Origin: an uncultured Clostridia bacterium
Lineage (GTDB): Bacteria; Bacillota; Clostridia; Oscillospirales; CAG-272
Assembly (NCBI GenBank): GCA_937894775.1
Contig: CALAXC010000047.1
Location: 1 to 51,685, forward strand
Direction: 5' to 3'
DNA: 51,685 bases
How positions within the stretch are numbered: the first letter of the stretch is position 1; each line of letters starts with the position of its first letter. A program made the translations under genes and the position numbers. Under the pieces are notes generated by a model. That model did not search any database. It saw only the letters and a program-made list of their open reading frames with translations, and was not told the origin of the DNA. Positions 25,436 through 33,230 of this stretch are shown piece by piece.

Positions 25436-27352
25436 TTACAACGGATCTCTGTTCTTTGTATAGTTAGGATCACCGAATGCTGTGTCGCCGAATGCCTGAG
25501 CCGCAAAGTGCGGGATGCAAACGTTTTCAACTCTATAGTTGTTGAAATATTCGGTCTTCGGACCTAATGCAAATACAGGAACATCGTTGTTTGTGTGCTG
25601 ACGGTAAGAAGAACTTCCGCTTGTGTATTTATATCCATACTTATAGCTGCTGTCCTTCGTAAGAGCACCCGTTTCATGGTCAGCCGTAACTATAAGTACG
25701 GTGTCGGGGTGGCAGAATACGAATGTAGACATATAAGCTATAACGTCGTTGTACTGCTTAACAGCTTCAACACATTTGTCATAACGGTTGTTATGCGAAT
25801 CCTTATCGATGTACGCGCCCTCTATCATCATAAAGAACTGTGATCCGCCCTCGGAGATTATCTCAAGTGCATCTCTTGCGCCTTTGAGAATATCGGGGTT
25901 TGGAGCATCCGCAGAATCGGATTCACGTCCCATAGTGTATTCTACTTTCTTTTCGGCAATAAGAGTGTCTATCTGCTTTATGATATCGGGGTTTGTTACG
26001 TTGTTTACTTTTCTGTTTTTGTTGTGAGCGAGGAATCCGCCCGGCGTTGCACCTCCGATTACGTCGGTAGTAACAACAGCGGTTTTAGCTCCTTTTTCAT
26101 CTGCGAGCTCGCGGATATTTTTGAGAGTAGCGCCGTTTTTGTCAACACCTACACGGCCGTTAAGAGTCTTGTAACCTGTTGCAAGAGCAGTTGCCGCTGC
26201 GGCACTGTCTGTGTAGTCTTCTGCGTTTCCGTTGATAACGGTCTGTGATCTTGTTCTTGCCTTACCCTTGTTGGGGAACTGCTCTGCATAGAAGGCTTCC
26301 ATTCCACCGTTTTTAGCCATTTCGATATGGTTGAAGCCCATTCCGTCACCGATCATAATAACAGCGTTCCTAAATGTGGTGGGGAATTTGAAGGTCTGCG
26401 CAGATGCGCTTCCGGGAAGGTTTGTGATGTTTATTTCTTTCTTGTTTCCGGTGTTGGGAAGATACTTGCTTACGAAAGCACCAACAGCTGCACCGACATA
26501 TATACCGTTACCCTGCATAACGATCTTGCCATTCTTTTGCATAAGAACGTACTGACCGTCCTTCATAGAGGTCGTTACCTTGGACTCCGAGCGCTTTGTG
26601 CTACCTATAAGTATTTCATGATCCTTTGCAGCCTTGCCGTCATCGGTCATTGTGAGCTTTACACCCATGTTGATCTCAACGTAGTCAACAAGGTTTTGCG
26701 CTGCGTACTTTGTTACTGCATCAGCGCCTTTAGGATATACTACCGAGAATTCCTGAAGAGCAACTCCGTCGATAACTACCGACTGAATGGGGAAGTCAAG
26801 GAATTTTTCGGCTGAATAGTTATCGGGGATAGCAAGGTATCTCTTGGTTGTGTCAAGAGCCTTCTTGAAGAATGCATCTATAGCAGAACTAAGAGCGGAT
26901 GCGCTTCCGCCTGCGATAACTACGTTCTTGGTGTCCTTGTTGTACTCGACTTTGTACTCACCCGAACGAAGTTTGATAGTAGCAAGTCTTGATTCCTCAC
27001 GGTTTGTGTCACCGATAAGGATTTCGGGCATTCCGTCGGGAGTGGGAATCTTATCGTCTGAAACAGCCTCCATAACTACACCGATCTTTGTCTGAAGTGT
27101 AGCAACGTGCTGAGTTATCTTTTTGGTAACTGCAGGCTGCAATCCCTTTTCGTATACAATTCTGTAATATGCGGTCTCGTGTTCAGCGAGTGAAACGTAA
27201 TTTTCGGGTGCTTGAGAAGGGAGATTGGGTTTTTGACCTGAATTTGTAGTATCGGAATCCGAATAACTTTCATCTCCGCTACTGCATCCAAACATTGCAA
27301 ATATCATTACTAAACACAGCAGTAATGATAGCAGTCTTTTAGCTGTAGACAT
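25436..27352 (-). CDS. phoA: Alkaline phosphatase lipoprotein with tandem N-terminal modules
   Basis: Metal-dependent phosphomonoesterase that frees phosphate outside the cell. The 638 residues start with a lipoprotein signal (AMFGCSS, Cys about 23), then two tandem alpha/beta modules (about 55-165 with PEILIGDTNREES, and 200-305 with HEILIGSTKRSES), then the phosphatase domain. There, IGDGMGF carries a metal Asp, DYTDSAAAATA carries the catalytic Ser383, IEGAYIDKDSHNN and TADHETGAL give further ligands, and YRQHTNNDVPV gives the last His. The N-terminal modules are of the same kind as those in the MBL lipoproteins across the gap. Start 27352 has AGGAGG upstream and its own promoter. Confidence 0.9.
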   Translation of the reverse strand: MSTAKRLLSLLLCLVMIFAMFGCSSGDESYSDSDTTNSGQKPNLPSQAPENYVSLAEHETAYYRIVYEKGLQPAVTKKITQHVATLQTKIGVVMEAVSDDKIPTPDGMPEILIGDTNREESRLATIKLRSGEYKVEYNKDTKNVVIAGGSASALSSAIDAFFKKALDTTKRYLAIPDNYSAEKFLDFPIQSVVIDGVALQEFSVVYPKGADAVTKYAAQNLVDYVEINMGVKLTMTDDGKAAKDHEILIGSTKRSESKVTTSMKDGQYVLMQKNGKIVMQGNGIYVGAAVGAFVSKYLPNTGNKKEINITNLPGSASAQTFKFPTTFRNAVIMIGDGMGFNHIEMAKNGGMEAFYAEQFPNKGKARTRSQTVINGNAEDYTDSAAAATALATGYKTLNGRVGVDKNGATLKNIRELADEKGAKTAVVTTDVIGGATPGGFLAHNKNRKVNNVTNPDIIKQIDTLIAEKKVEYTMGRESDSADAPNPDILKGARDALEIISEGGSQFFMMIEGAYIDKDSHNNRYDKCVEAVKQYNDVIAYMSTFVFCHPDTVLIVTADHETGALTKDSSYKYGYKYTSGSSSYRQHTNNDVPVFALGPKTEYFNNYRVENVCIPHFAAQAFGDTAFGDPNYTKNRDPL

Positions 27353-27409
27353 ATTTGTTCCTCCTGTTTAGCTAAAAATTGGTTTGTAATAGCTTTTTTA
27401 CCATATAAC

Positions 27410-27438
27410 ATTATACCACGTATTGCGAAAAAGGTCAA
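27410..27438 (-). promoter_or_regulatory. Alkaline phosphatase promoter
   Basis: On the minus strand TTGACC (27438-27433), 17-bp spacer, TATAAT (27415-27410), about 58 bp before the start codon. I see no clear Pho box. Confidence 0.8.
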
Positions 27439-27609
27439 CTCCAAAAACTTTTTTTGAATAAATGGAGATGTAGAAAATTAGTAATTTAATTTGTGCAGAT
27501 TTACCATAATAATTTTATGTTTTAGGGAATTTAAGAAATCTTTTTAATGATCTAAAAAGGCGGTTTGAAAATATCTTTTAAAAAAATATAAATTTTTTCA
27601 AAAAAAGAC

Positions 27610-27638
27610 TTGACAATAAAAAAAGTGTGTGATATAAT
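27610..27638 (+). promoter_or_regulatory. tRNA-Lys promoter
   Basis: Perfect consensus: TTGACA (27610-27615), 17-bp spacer, TATAAT (27633-27638), with TG at the extended -10 position. It lies 19 bp before the mature tRNA 5' end. Confidence 0.92.
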
Positions 27639-27657
27639 ACATAGCGTTGCGAATAAT

Positions 27658-27733
27658 GCACCTTTAGCTCAGTTGGTAGAGCAACTGACTCTTAATCAGT
27701 GGGTCCCGGGTTCGAATCCCTGAAGGTGCACCA
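27658..27733 (+). tRNA. tRNA-Lys (anticodon CTT)
   Basis: A 76-base cloverleaf with encoded CCA. Acceptor arms are GCACCTT and AAGGTGC with discriminator A, the D arm is GCTC-AGTTGGTA-GAGC, and the anticodon arm ACTGA-CTCTTAA-TCAGT gives CTT, reading AAG. The T arm has TTCGAAT with one mismatch in its stem. It has its own promoter and terminator and no tRNA neighbour. Confidence 0.97.
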
Positions 27734-27734
27734 G

Positions 27735-27766
27735 AAAAAAGCACTTGCTTCGGCAAGTGCTTTTTT
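27735..27766 (+). terminator. tRNA-Lys terminator with UUCG tetraloop
   Basis: AAAAAA-GCACTTGC, loop TTCG, GCAAGTGC-TTTTTT. This is a near-ideal intrinsic terminator with a C(UUCG)G loop. The 39 bp 27732-27770 recur exactly at 27983-28021. Confidence 0.95.
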
Positions 27767-27771
27767 CAACG

Positions 27772-27947
27772 AAATAAATCCCTTGTGGGATTTGTGAAGT
27801 GCACTACGTGCGTGAAATACGCTTCGCGTGTGAAATGCGCTGTGGCGCGTGAGGGGATTTATTTCATTTCACATTGCGACGAAGGAGCAATATTTCACAA
27901 TTTTCGTAAGAAAATTATTTCATATTCGGCAACGCCGAATATTTCAC
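27772..27947 (+). repeat. Hairpin array 1 (spacer GTGAAAT / ATTTCAC)
   Basis: An outer 11-bp inverted repeat (27772-27782 with 27854-27864) encloses four short hairpins, stems AAATCCC, GCAC, ACGC and GCGC with loops of 3-4 bases, separated by GTGAAGT or GTGAAAT. After the closing arm, three more hairpins follow (ATTGC, AATTTT, ATTCGGC stems), separated by ATTTCAC or ATTTCAT, the reverse complement of the first spacer. All stems differ. No reading frame runs through it. Confidence 0.85.
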
Positions 27948-27985
27948 TAAATTGATTGAGTTGTCATTTTGAGCTTCAAACACAG

Positions 27986-28017
27986 AAAAAAGCACTTGCT
28001 TCGGCAAGTGCTTTTTT
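27986..28017 (+). terminator. Second copy of the tRNA-Lys terminator hairpin
   Basis: Same sequence as 27735-27766, with no gene directly upstream. It stands between arrays 1 and 2 as though it were copied along with the array head. Confidence 0.8.
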
Positions 28018-28020
28018 CAA

Positions 28021-28228
28021 CTAAATCCGCCATAGCGGAATAAATCCACTATCGTGGATGAAATCGCTTCGCGATGAAATCCCGCTAAAGCGGGGCTGCT
28101 TAGAGGCGGATTTAATTTCATCTGAGGAGAAACCGAAGATTTCATCCGAGCATTGCTCGGATTTCATCGTGCATTGCACGATTTCATTAAAAAATTATTT
28201 CACGTTCACCGCAAGGTGAATATTTCGC
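28021..28228 (+). repeat. Hairpin array 2 (spacer TGAAA / ATTTCAT)
   Basis: Outer 10-bp inverted repeat (28022-28031 with 28105-28114) encloses four hairpins with stems TCCGC, TCCAC, TCGC and CCCGC, separated by ATAAA or TGAAA. After the closing arm comes ATTTCAT, then hairpins with stems CCGAGC, CGTGC and TTCACC and two weak ones, separated by ATTTCAT or ATTTCAC. The architecture is that of array 1 with different stems. The 1.2-kb gap 27353-28572 otherwise holds promoters and A/T-rich DNA only. Confidence 0.85.
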
Positions 28229-28474
28229 TGATCCCCGCCTTTGGTAAAAAGGTCGAATTTTGATAATTTTTTTCATTATATATTATATATACGAAAAAAT
28301 TGATTTAGCTTGGCTATTTCTTCTTTTGTATAAAAAGCGGGTATGCTGAATTCTTTTTGTCGTTTTTGACGATTTTGAATACTTTAATATATAAAAAATG
28401 CCGAACGGTATTTGTCAAAGTGCTTAAAAAATGGGAGCATTTTTATTGAAATAGTAGAAAGTGAACAAAAGGGG

Positions 28475-28503
28475 TTGACTTTTTTTGGGGTAAGTTATAT
28501 AAT
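28475..28503 (+). promoter_or_regulatory. Promoter of the muramidase gene
   Basis: TTGACT (28475-28480), 17-bp spacer, TATAAT (28498-28503), about 70 bp before the start codon. Confidence 0.85.
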
Positions 28504-28572
28504 TTAACTGTGAATGCGGAACCTATATCCTGCATTCTTATTTTAACTATTATTTACAGGGGGAAAAAACCA

Positions 28573-31446
28573 ATGGCAGGCAAAAAACTCTTTAAAAAAG
28601 TTCTCAGCTTTGCACTCGTACTTATCTTTGTTTTAAGTACGTTCGTTATAGTTCTTCCTACGAACACATCTGCTGTAACACAGAATCAGCAGAATATAGT
28701 TGACAGAGCAAATTATCTCTGGAATTCTACATGGGTTTGTAAGAAAACTGTGAAAGGCTGGAACAGTGCGTATACTTTCTACGCAGGAAACACTTACCGC
28801 TTACCTTACGGTCAGCCTATTTATTCAGGTAAGTACATTGGATACGGTGTATCTGTAGATGCATTCCTTGAGTCTACCAAGTCTTCAAGCAGCATCTTCT
28901 ATACTACCAGATCAAAATATCAGAAATCTTCTACCTACTACGCAACCGACTGCTCGGCATTCGTAGCTTGGTGCTGGGGTACAAGTAGACAGACTACTTA
29001 TTCTATTCCCAGCATTTCATCGTGCATCGGAAGCGTTACAACGAGCAACTCCACATGGAAGCTTCAGCTGGGTGACTGTCTTAACTCATCACCTCACGTT
29101 GTTCTTGTAACAGGTCTTAAGTACGGTAGCAACGGTGGTATTACTCAGATTGAGATCACCGAGCAGACTCCTCCTCAGCTTAAGAAGACAACTTATACAC
29201 CTTCGGGTCTTGCTTCTAAGTACGGCGGAAGCTACAAGATCTACCGTTATAATAAGAGCGTTCCCACAGCTCCTTCAGGATCAACTTATGTTGGCGGCGA
29301 TGAGTTCTACACTTCTCAGCTTCTTGTTAAGGGTGATAACGGTGTTCAGGTAGAGTACATGCAGAAGGCACTCAATGCTCTTGGATACGGTCCTTTGACT
29401 GTTGACGGTGGTTTCGGTGAAAAGACTCTTGCAGCTGTTAAGAAGTATCAGGGTGATAACGGTCTTACTGTTGACGGTCAGGCTGGTCAGAATACATTGA
29501 CATCTCTTAAGAATAAGGTTGTTGCAATCCAGAACAATCTTAAGAAGCTCAGCTACTATACCGGATCTATTGACGGTATGTTTGGCGAGAAGTCGATCGC
29601 AGCTCTCAAGGCTTTCCAGAAGGCTAAGGGACTTGAGCAGACAGGTGTTGCTAATACAACTACACTTAATGAGTTGACAAAGGCAGTTAACGCACTTTCG
29701 AGCGGCTCTACATCGAGCGGTTCTACTTCGAGCGGCTCTACATCGAGCGGTTCTACCTCAAGTGGTTCTACCTCAAGTGGTTCTACTTCTAATAATACCG
29801 CAAATCTCGATTTGACTATCAAATCAAAGCTTAAAACCAATCAGCTTCTTGTTAAAGGAAGCACAGGTGAGCAGGTAAGATATGTTCAGCAGATACTTAC
29901 TATCTTTGGATATCTTGATGACGTTATAGACAGTAACTACGGTAGCAAGACTGTTGCGGCTGTTAAGGCTTACCAGAGTGATAACGGACTCGCAGCAGAC
30001 GGTGAAGCAGGAACAAAGACTCTTACTTCTATGAAGAACAAGGGTGCAAATCTCCAGATCCAACTTAAGAAGCTTGGCTATTACCACGGTACTATTGACG
30101 TATCTTTGGCAGATGGCACACTTTCGGCTCTTAAGTCATTCCAGACAAGAAACGGTCTTACTGTTGACGGTGTAGCAGGTCCTAAGACTCTCAGCGCACT
30201 TTCAAACGCAGTAGCTAAGTTGAATAGCTCTTCGAGCTCTTCGGGTAGCACATCAAGTGGATCTACATCAAGCGGTTCCACATCGAGCGGATCTACATCG
30301 AGCGGTTCTACATCCAATAACAACAACAATAATAATGAGTCTTATGAATTCACTGCAAACCAGTCACTCCACCAGGGTGCAACCGGTGTACAGGTTGAGC
30401 ATCTCCAGAAGGCGCTCGTTGTATTCGGTCACCTTAACGGTTCTATAGACGGTTCCTTTGGTGCAAAGACATTGGCTGCAGTTAAATCCTATCAGAGAGA
30501 GAACGGTCTTACTGTTGACGGTAAGGCAGGTCCTAACACTTTGAATTCTATAATCACTAACGCGAAGAAGCTTCAGACAGACCTTAAGAAGCTTGGATAC
30601 TATGATGGAAGCATCGACGGCATTCTTGGTCAGGCTTCTGTTTCGGCTATAAGAGCATATCAGCATGAAAACGGACTCACCGTTGACGGTATAGTTGGTC
30701 CTAACACAAGCAATTCTTTGTATTTCGACCTTAATCCTGTTTCTACATCGGGTAAGACCGGTTATGACAGAGGATATAAGGGTGGTATGGCAGGAACCGG
30801 TAAGGTTCAGGCACAGGGTCTTGACGTTTCTTCCTGGCAGTCGGGTAACATCGACTTCAAGAAGGTAAAGGCAGCAGGTTACGATTACGTAATCCTTCGT
30901 GCAGGTACTACCAAGGGTAAGGACTCCTGCTTCGAGAAATTCTATTCTCAGGCAAGAGCAGCAGGACTTGATATCGGTGCTTACTATTATTCTTACGCTC
31001 TCTCCGTTTCTGCGGCAGAGAAGGATGCAAACAATATGCTTTCCTGGATCAAGGGTAAGAAGTTCGAGTATCCGATCTACTTTGACTACGAAGATCCTTC
31101 ACAGACCAGCCTTAGCAAGACAACTGCTAAGAACATTTGCTTGAAGTTTATGGATATGATCGCAGCTAAGGGTTACCTCTCCGGTATGTACACCGGTCAG
31201 TATAAGTCAACCCAGCTTCCTATGTCTCAGATCTGTGCAAGATATGAGTTCTGGGTAGCACATTACTATGATCACACCTACACCTCGCTTGGCGCTAAGT
31301 ACAGCAAGATGTACGGTATGTATCAGTACACAAGTAAGAAGTATGTATCCGGTAAGGGTCCGTACGATGCGAACGTATCTTACAAGGATTATCCCACTAT
31401 CGTTAAGACCTATGGCTTTAACGGTTATGCGCCTAATTCTAAGTAA
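28573..31446 (+). CDS. Secreted modular wall hydrolase: P60-like, six PG-binding modules, GH25 muramidase
   Basis: A 957-residue exported peptidoglycan hydrolase. After a signal peptide (about 1-36, ending NTSA) comes an NlpC/P60-like domain with Cys in ATDCSAFVAW and His in SSPHVVLVTG. Then come three pairs of PG_binding_1 modules, each with a YGxxT(L/V)AAVK and NGLxxDGxAGxxT pattern, separated by two Ser/Thr/Gly linkers made of repeated SGSTS. The C-terminal GH25 lysozyme domain starts GLDVSSWQSGNIDF, with the catalytic acidic pair in YFDYEDP and WVAHYYD further on. It would cut both peptide and glycan strands. The start is ATG 28573 because AGGGGG lies upstream and the signal peptide begins at once. 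Confidence 0.92.
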   Translation: MAGKKLFKKVLSFALVLIFVLSTFVIVLPTNTSAVTQNQQNIVDRANYLWNSTWVCKKTVKGWNSAYTFYAGNTYRLPYGQPIYSGKYIGYGVSVDAFLESTKSSSSIFYTTRSKYQKSSTYYATDCSAFVAWCWGTSRQTTYSIPSISSCIGSVTTSNSTWKLQLGDCLNSSPHVVLVTGLKYGSNGGITQIEITEQTPPQLKKTTYTPSGLASKYGGSYKIYRYNKSVPTAPSGSTYVGGDEFYTSQLLVKGDNGVQVEYMQKALNALGYGPLTVDGGFGEKTLAAVKKYQGDNGLTVDGQAGQNTLTSLKNKVVAIQNNLKKLSYYTGSIDGMFGEKSIAALKAFQKAKGLEQTGVANTTTLNELTKAVNALSSGSTSSGSTSSGSTSSGSTSSGSTSSGSTSNNTANLDLTIKSKLKTNQLLVKGSTGEQVRYVQQILTIFGYLDDVIDSNYGSKTVAAVKAYQSDNGLAADGEAGTKTLTSMKNKGANLQIQLKKLGYYHGTIDVSLADGTLSALKSFQTRNGLTVDGVAGPKTLSALSNAVAKLNSSSSSSGSTSSGSTSSGSTSSGSTSSGSTSNNNNNNNESYEFTANQSLHQGATGVQVEHLQKALVVFGHLNGSIDGSFGAKTLAAVKSYQRENGLTVDGKAGPNTLNSIITNAKKLQTDLKKLGYYDGSIDGILGQASVSAIRAYQHENGLTVDGIVGPNTSNSLYFDLNPVSTSGKTGYDRGYKGGMAGTGKVQAQGLDVSSWQSGNIDFKKVKAAGYDYVILRAGTTKGKDSCFEKFYSQARAAGLDIGAYYYSYALSVSAAEKDANNMLSWIKGKKFEYPIYFDYEDPSQTSLSKTTAKNICLKFMDMIAAKGYLSGMYTGQYKSTQLPMSQICARYEFWVAHYYDHTYTSLGAKYSKMYGMYQYTSKKYVSGKGPYDANVSYKDYPTIVKTYGFNGYAPNSK
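29697..29790 (+). repeat. In-frame tandem repeat coding the first SGSTS linker
   Basis: About seven 15-base units such as TCGAGCGGTTCTACA, coding SSGST repeats. Codon choice drifts from unit to unit (TCG to TCA, GGC to GGT). A second, similar block lies at 30235-30315. Such repeats can gain or lose units and so vary linker length. Confidence 0.8.
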
Positions 31447-31460
31447 TAATTAACAAAATT

Positions 31461-31486
31461 ATCCCCGACGGAAATCCGTCGGGGAT
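31461..31486 (+). terminator. Muramidase terminator
   Basis: ATCCCCGACGG and its complement, loop AAAT, followed by TTTTTGTG. Confidence 0.92.
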
Positions 31487-31515
31487 TTTTTGTGTTTATT
31501 AAAAAAGATTTATAA

Positions 31516-32049
31516 TTATTTAACTCCGAGATATCCGCACAGGATATCATCGGGAACTATCTTGATCAAAAATTTTTCTCCGCATTCTTCACAAAGAATA
31601 AGGCAAACTTTTGCGGGGTTTATATCGGGGCAGTAATTAAAGCTTTTTCTGCCTTCCTTTTTTGCTTTTTTTTCGATTTCCTTCTGACGAAGAATAGCGT
31701 TACTGTCATTTCTGTCGAAGATTTCAGCCGATTCGATCCCACTTACAGATATTCTGCAAACTGTTATTTTTGAGCGTCCGCCATTTGTGATCTCTGTAAC
31801 TGTGAAATCAACTCCGTCATTGTCGGAACGCATTACCGTGTACATAAAGTTTTTGGCGATGTAACGGGTGACTATAAAAATTATGGCGGTCAGAGATATG
31901 ATAGAAATCAGTTGAAATACCCATTTAAACGGAAGATCTTTTATTATCAATGAAAACAAAAAAGGACCTATTCCGAGAGAGGCAAGGCATATCATTATAC
32001 CGAAAAGGCGGCTTGTATTTTTTTGTGGAGTGTAATCGTATAAATGCAT
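31516..32049 (-). CDS. Hypothetical membrane protein with two helices
   Basis: I do not recognise a family. The 177 residues have two hydrophobic helices (about 16-38 and 46-64), then a soluble, probably cytoplasmic domain with charged residues and four Cys: one in YCPDI, two in LILCEECG and one near the C-terminus (DILCGYLG). The plan resembles small PH-like or YcxB-like membrane proteins, but no motif settles it. ATG 32049 is preceded by GAGGT. It diverges from the next gene. Confidence 0.65.
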   Translation of the reverse strand: MHLYDYTPQKNTSRLFGIMICLASLGIGPFLFSLIIKDLPFKWVFQLISIISLTAIIFIVTRYIAKNFMYTVMRSDNDGVDFTVTEITNGGRSKITVCRISVSGIESAEIFDRNDSNAILRQKEIEKKAKKEGRKSFNYCPDINPAKVCLILCEECGEKFLIKIVPDDILCGYLGVK

Positions 32050-32065
32050 AATTTACCTCATATGC

Positions 32066-32094
32066 TTGAATTTTTAACAAATACGTGTTATAAT
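32066..32094 (+). promoter_or_regulatory. Promoter of the 32122-34190 unit
   Basis: TTGAAT (32066-32071), 17-bp spacer, TATAAT (32089-32094). Confidence 0.8.
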
Positions 32095-32121
32095 ATATTA
32101 TTATAATCAAAAGGAGCGGTC

Positions 32122-32862
32122 ATGTCAAGAGTTTGGGTAGCAATTAAAAGAATTTGGAAGCTTTTGGGCATCATTATCGGATGCGTAGTTTTTGCGGTAT
32201 GCGTTTTTTTGATATGGCGAGTATCTTCGACAGGAACACCGAAGGAGATCGATTCGCTTTCGAAAAATGAAAAGCTTTCAGCACTTTATGCCGAACAGGG
32301 CGAAAATCTATATATTTTTAAGCAAAATCAGGACATAATTACAAGAGCCGATTATAATTCGGGGTATTTTTCGATTCCTGATTATGCAATTATTCCCGAT
32401 GCAAATCAGATACAGCTTGTTTTCAGATATAATAACAGTACACTTAAGGCACTTGCGACTGATAAGGGACTTGCTGAAGTTCCCGACAGAGAGGGTGACT
32501 ATTTTGACGTAAGTATAGTTCTTTATGTCGATCTTACTCCTGAAAACACAGAGGATAACGGTGATACAAATTCTCCTAACATAAAGAAGATACGTTGCAA
32601 GGCGAGTGCCGAGAGCAAGGCTAAGACTACGTTATATAATTTTTACCGCTACACATTTGATTTTGAAGAAAGTGACGAGCCCGTTGACATAAAAGAGCTT
32701 ATCGAGGGAAATACGCTTATTGCCATTCACGCGCAGTTCTATTATAACGAGGAGCTTGATTATAACGAACGTCCCTACGGTGCGCTTTTGCTTTATGATC
32801 CTGCGATGAAGAATCTTGATGTAAAGCTTTCGGCGGACGATAAGAAGGCGCTTGCGGATTGA
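32122..32862 (+). CDS. Hypothetical single-pass membrane protein
   Basis: No family recognised. The 246 residues have one N-terminal helix (LLGIIIGCVVFAVCVFLIWRV, about 15-35) after a basic start, so the rest is probably outside the cell. The outer part looks like a beta-rich domain (NQIQLVFRYNNS, FDVSIVLYVDL, YNFYRYTFDFE, LIAIHAQFYYNEE). Ribosome binding site AAAGGAG. The next gene starts 9 bases after its stop codon, so the two are coupled. Confidence 0.7.
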   Translation: MSRVWVAIKRIWKLLGIIIGCVVFAVCVFLIWRVSSTGTPKEIDSLSKNEKLSALYAEQGENLYIFKQNQDIITRADYNSGYFSIPDYAIIPDANQIQLVFRYNNSTLKALATDKGLAEVPDREGDYFDVSIVLYVDLTPENTEDNGDTNSPNIKKIRCKASAESKAKTTLYNFYRYTFDFEESDEPVDIKELIEGNTLIAIHAQFYYNEELDYNERPYGALLLYDPAMKNLDVKLSADDKKALAD

Positions 32863-32871
32863 GGTGACATA

Positions 32872-33201
32872 ATGGAACAAAAACGGTTTACAAAAAAAGA
32901 TGAAGCTTTTACGTGTAAGCATTGTGGAAAAGACGTGCTTCCTATGGGAAGAAGCTCACGCAATCACTGCCCGTTTTGCTTGTGGTCGCTTCACGTCGAC
33001 ATAAATCCAGGTGACAGAGCCAACGAATGCGGTGGGCTTTTGCGCCCGATACGCACCGAGCCTGATGCCAAAAGGGGATTTGTTATCATACACAAATGTG
33101 AAAAATGCGGAGAGATAAGGCGCAACAGGGCGGCGCTCGACGCAAAGGAACAGCCCGATAACCGTTCGTTGCTTATAAAGCTTACGGCAGGAGAGGGATA
33201 A
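32872..33201 (+). CDS. RNHCP-domain protein
   Basis: A 109-residue protein with FTCKHCGKDV, SSRNHCPFCLWSLHVD and HKCEKCGEIRRNR: three Cys pairs, probably binding zinc, and the R-N-H-C-P string that names the RNHCP domain. Function is unknown; small size and no signal peptide suggest a cytoplasmic nucleic-acid or ribosome-linked role, but that is a guess. It starts 9 bases after the preceding gene. Confidence 0.85.
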   Translation: MEQKRFTKKDEAFTCKHCGKDVLPMGRSSRNHCPFCLWSLHVDINPGDRANECGGLLRPIRTEPDAKRGFVIIHKCEKCGEIRRNRAALDAKEQPDNRSLLIKLTAGEG

Positions 33202-33230
33202 AGGATTATTTTTTCTTTTTGGAGGAAAAT

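Noticed and set aside
27353..27600. T-box or other riboswitch upstream of tRNA-Lys and the phosphatase
   Set aside because: No T-box sequence, specifier stem or known aptamer core is visible; the region is plain A/T-rich DNA with the phosphatase promoter.
27772..28228. CRISPR array
   Set aside because: The constant element is only 5-7 bp, inverts halfway, and the variable parts are palindromes of 9-20 bp. A CRISPR has long direct repeats and non-palindromic spacers; no cas genes are present.
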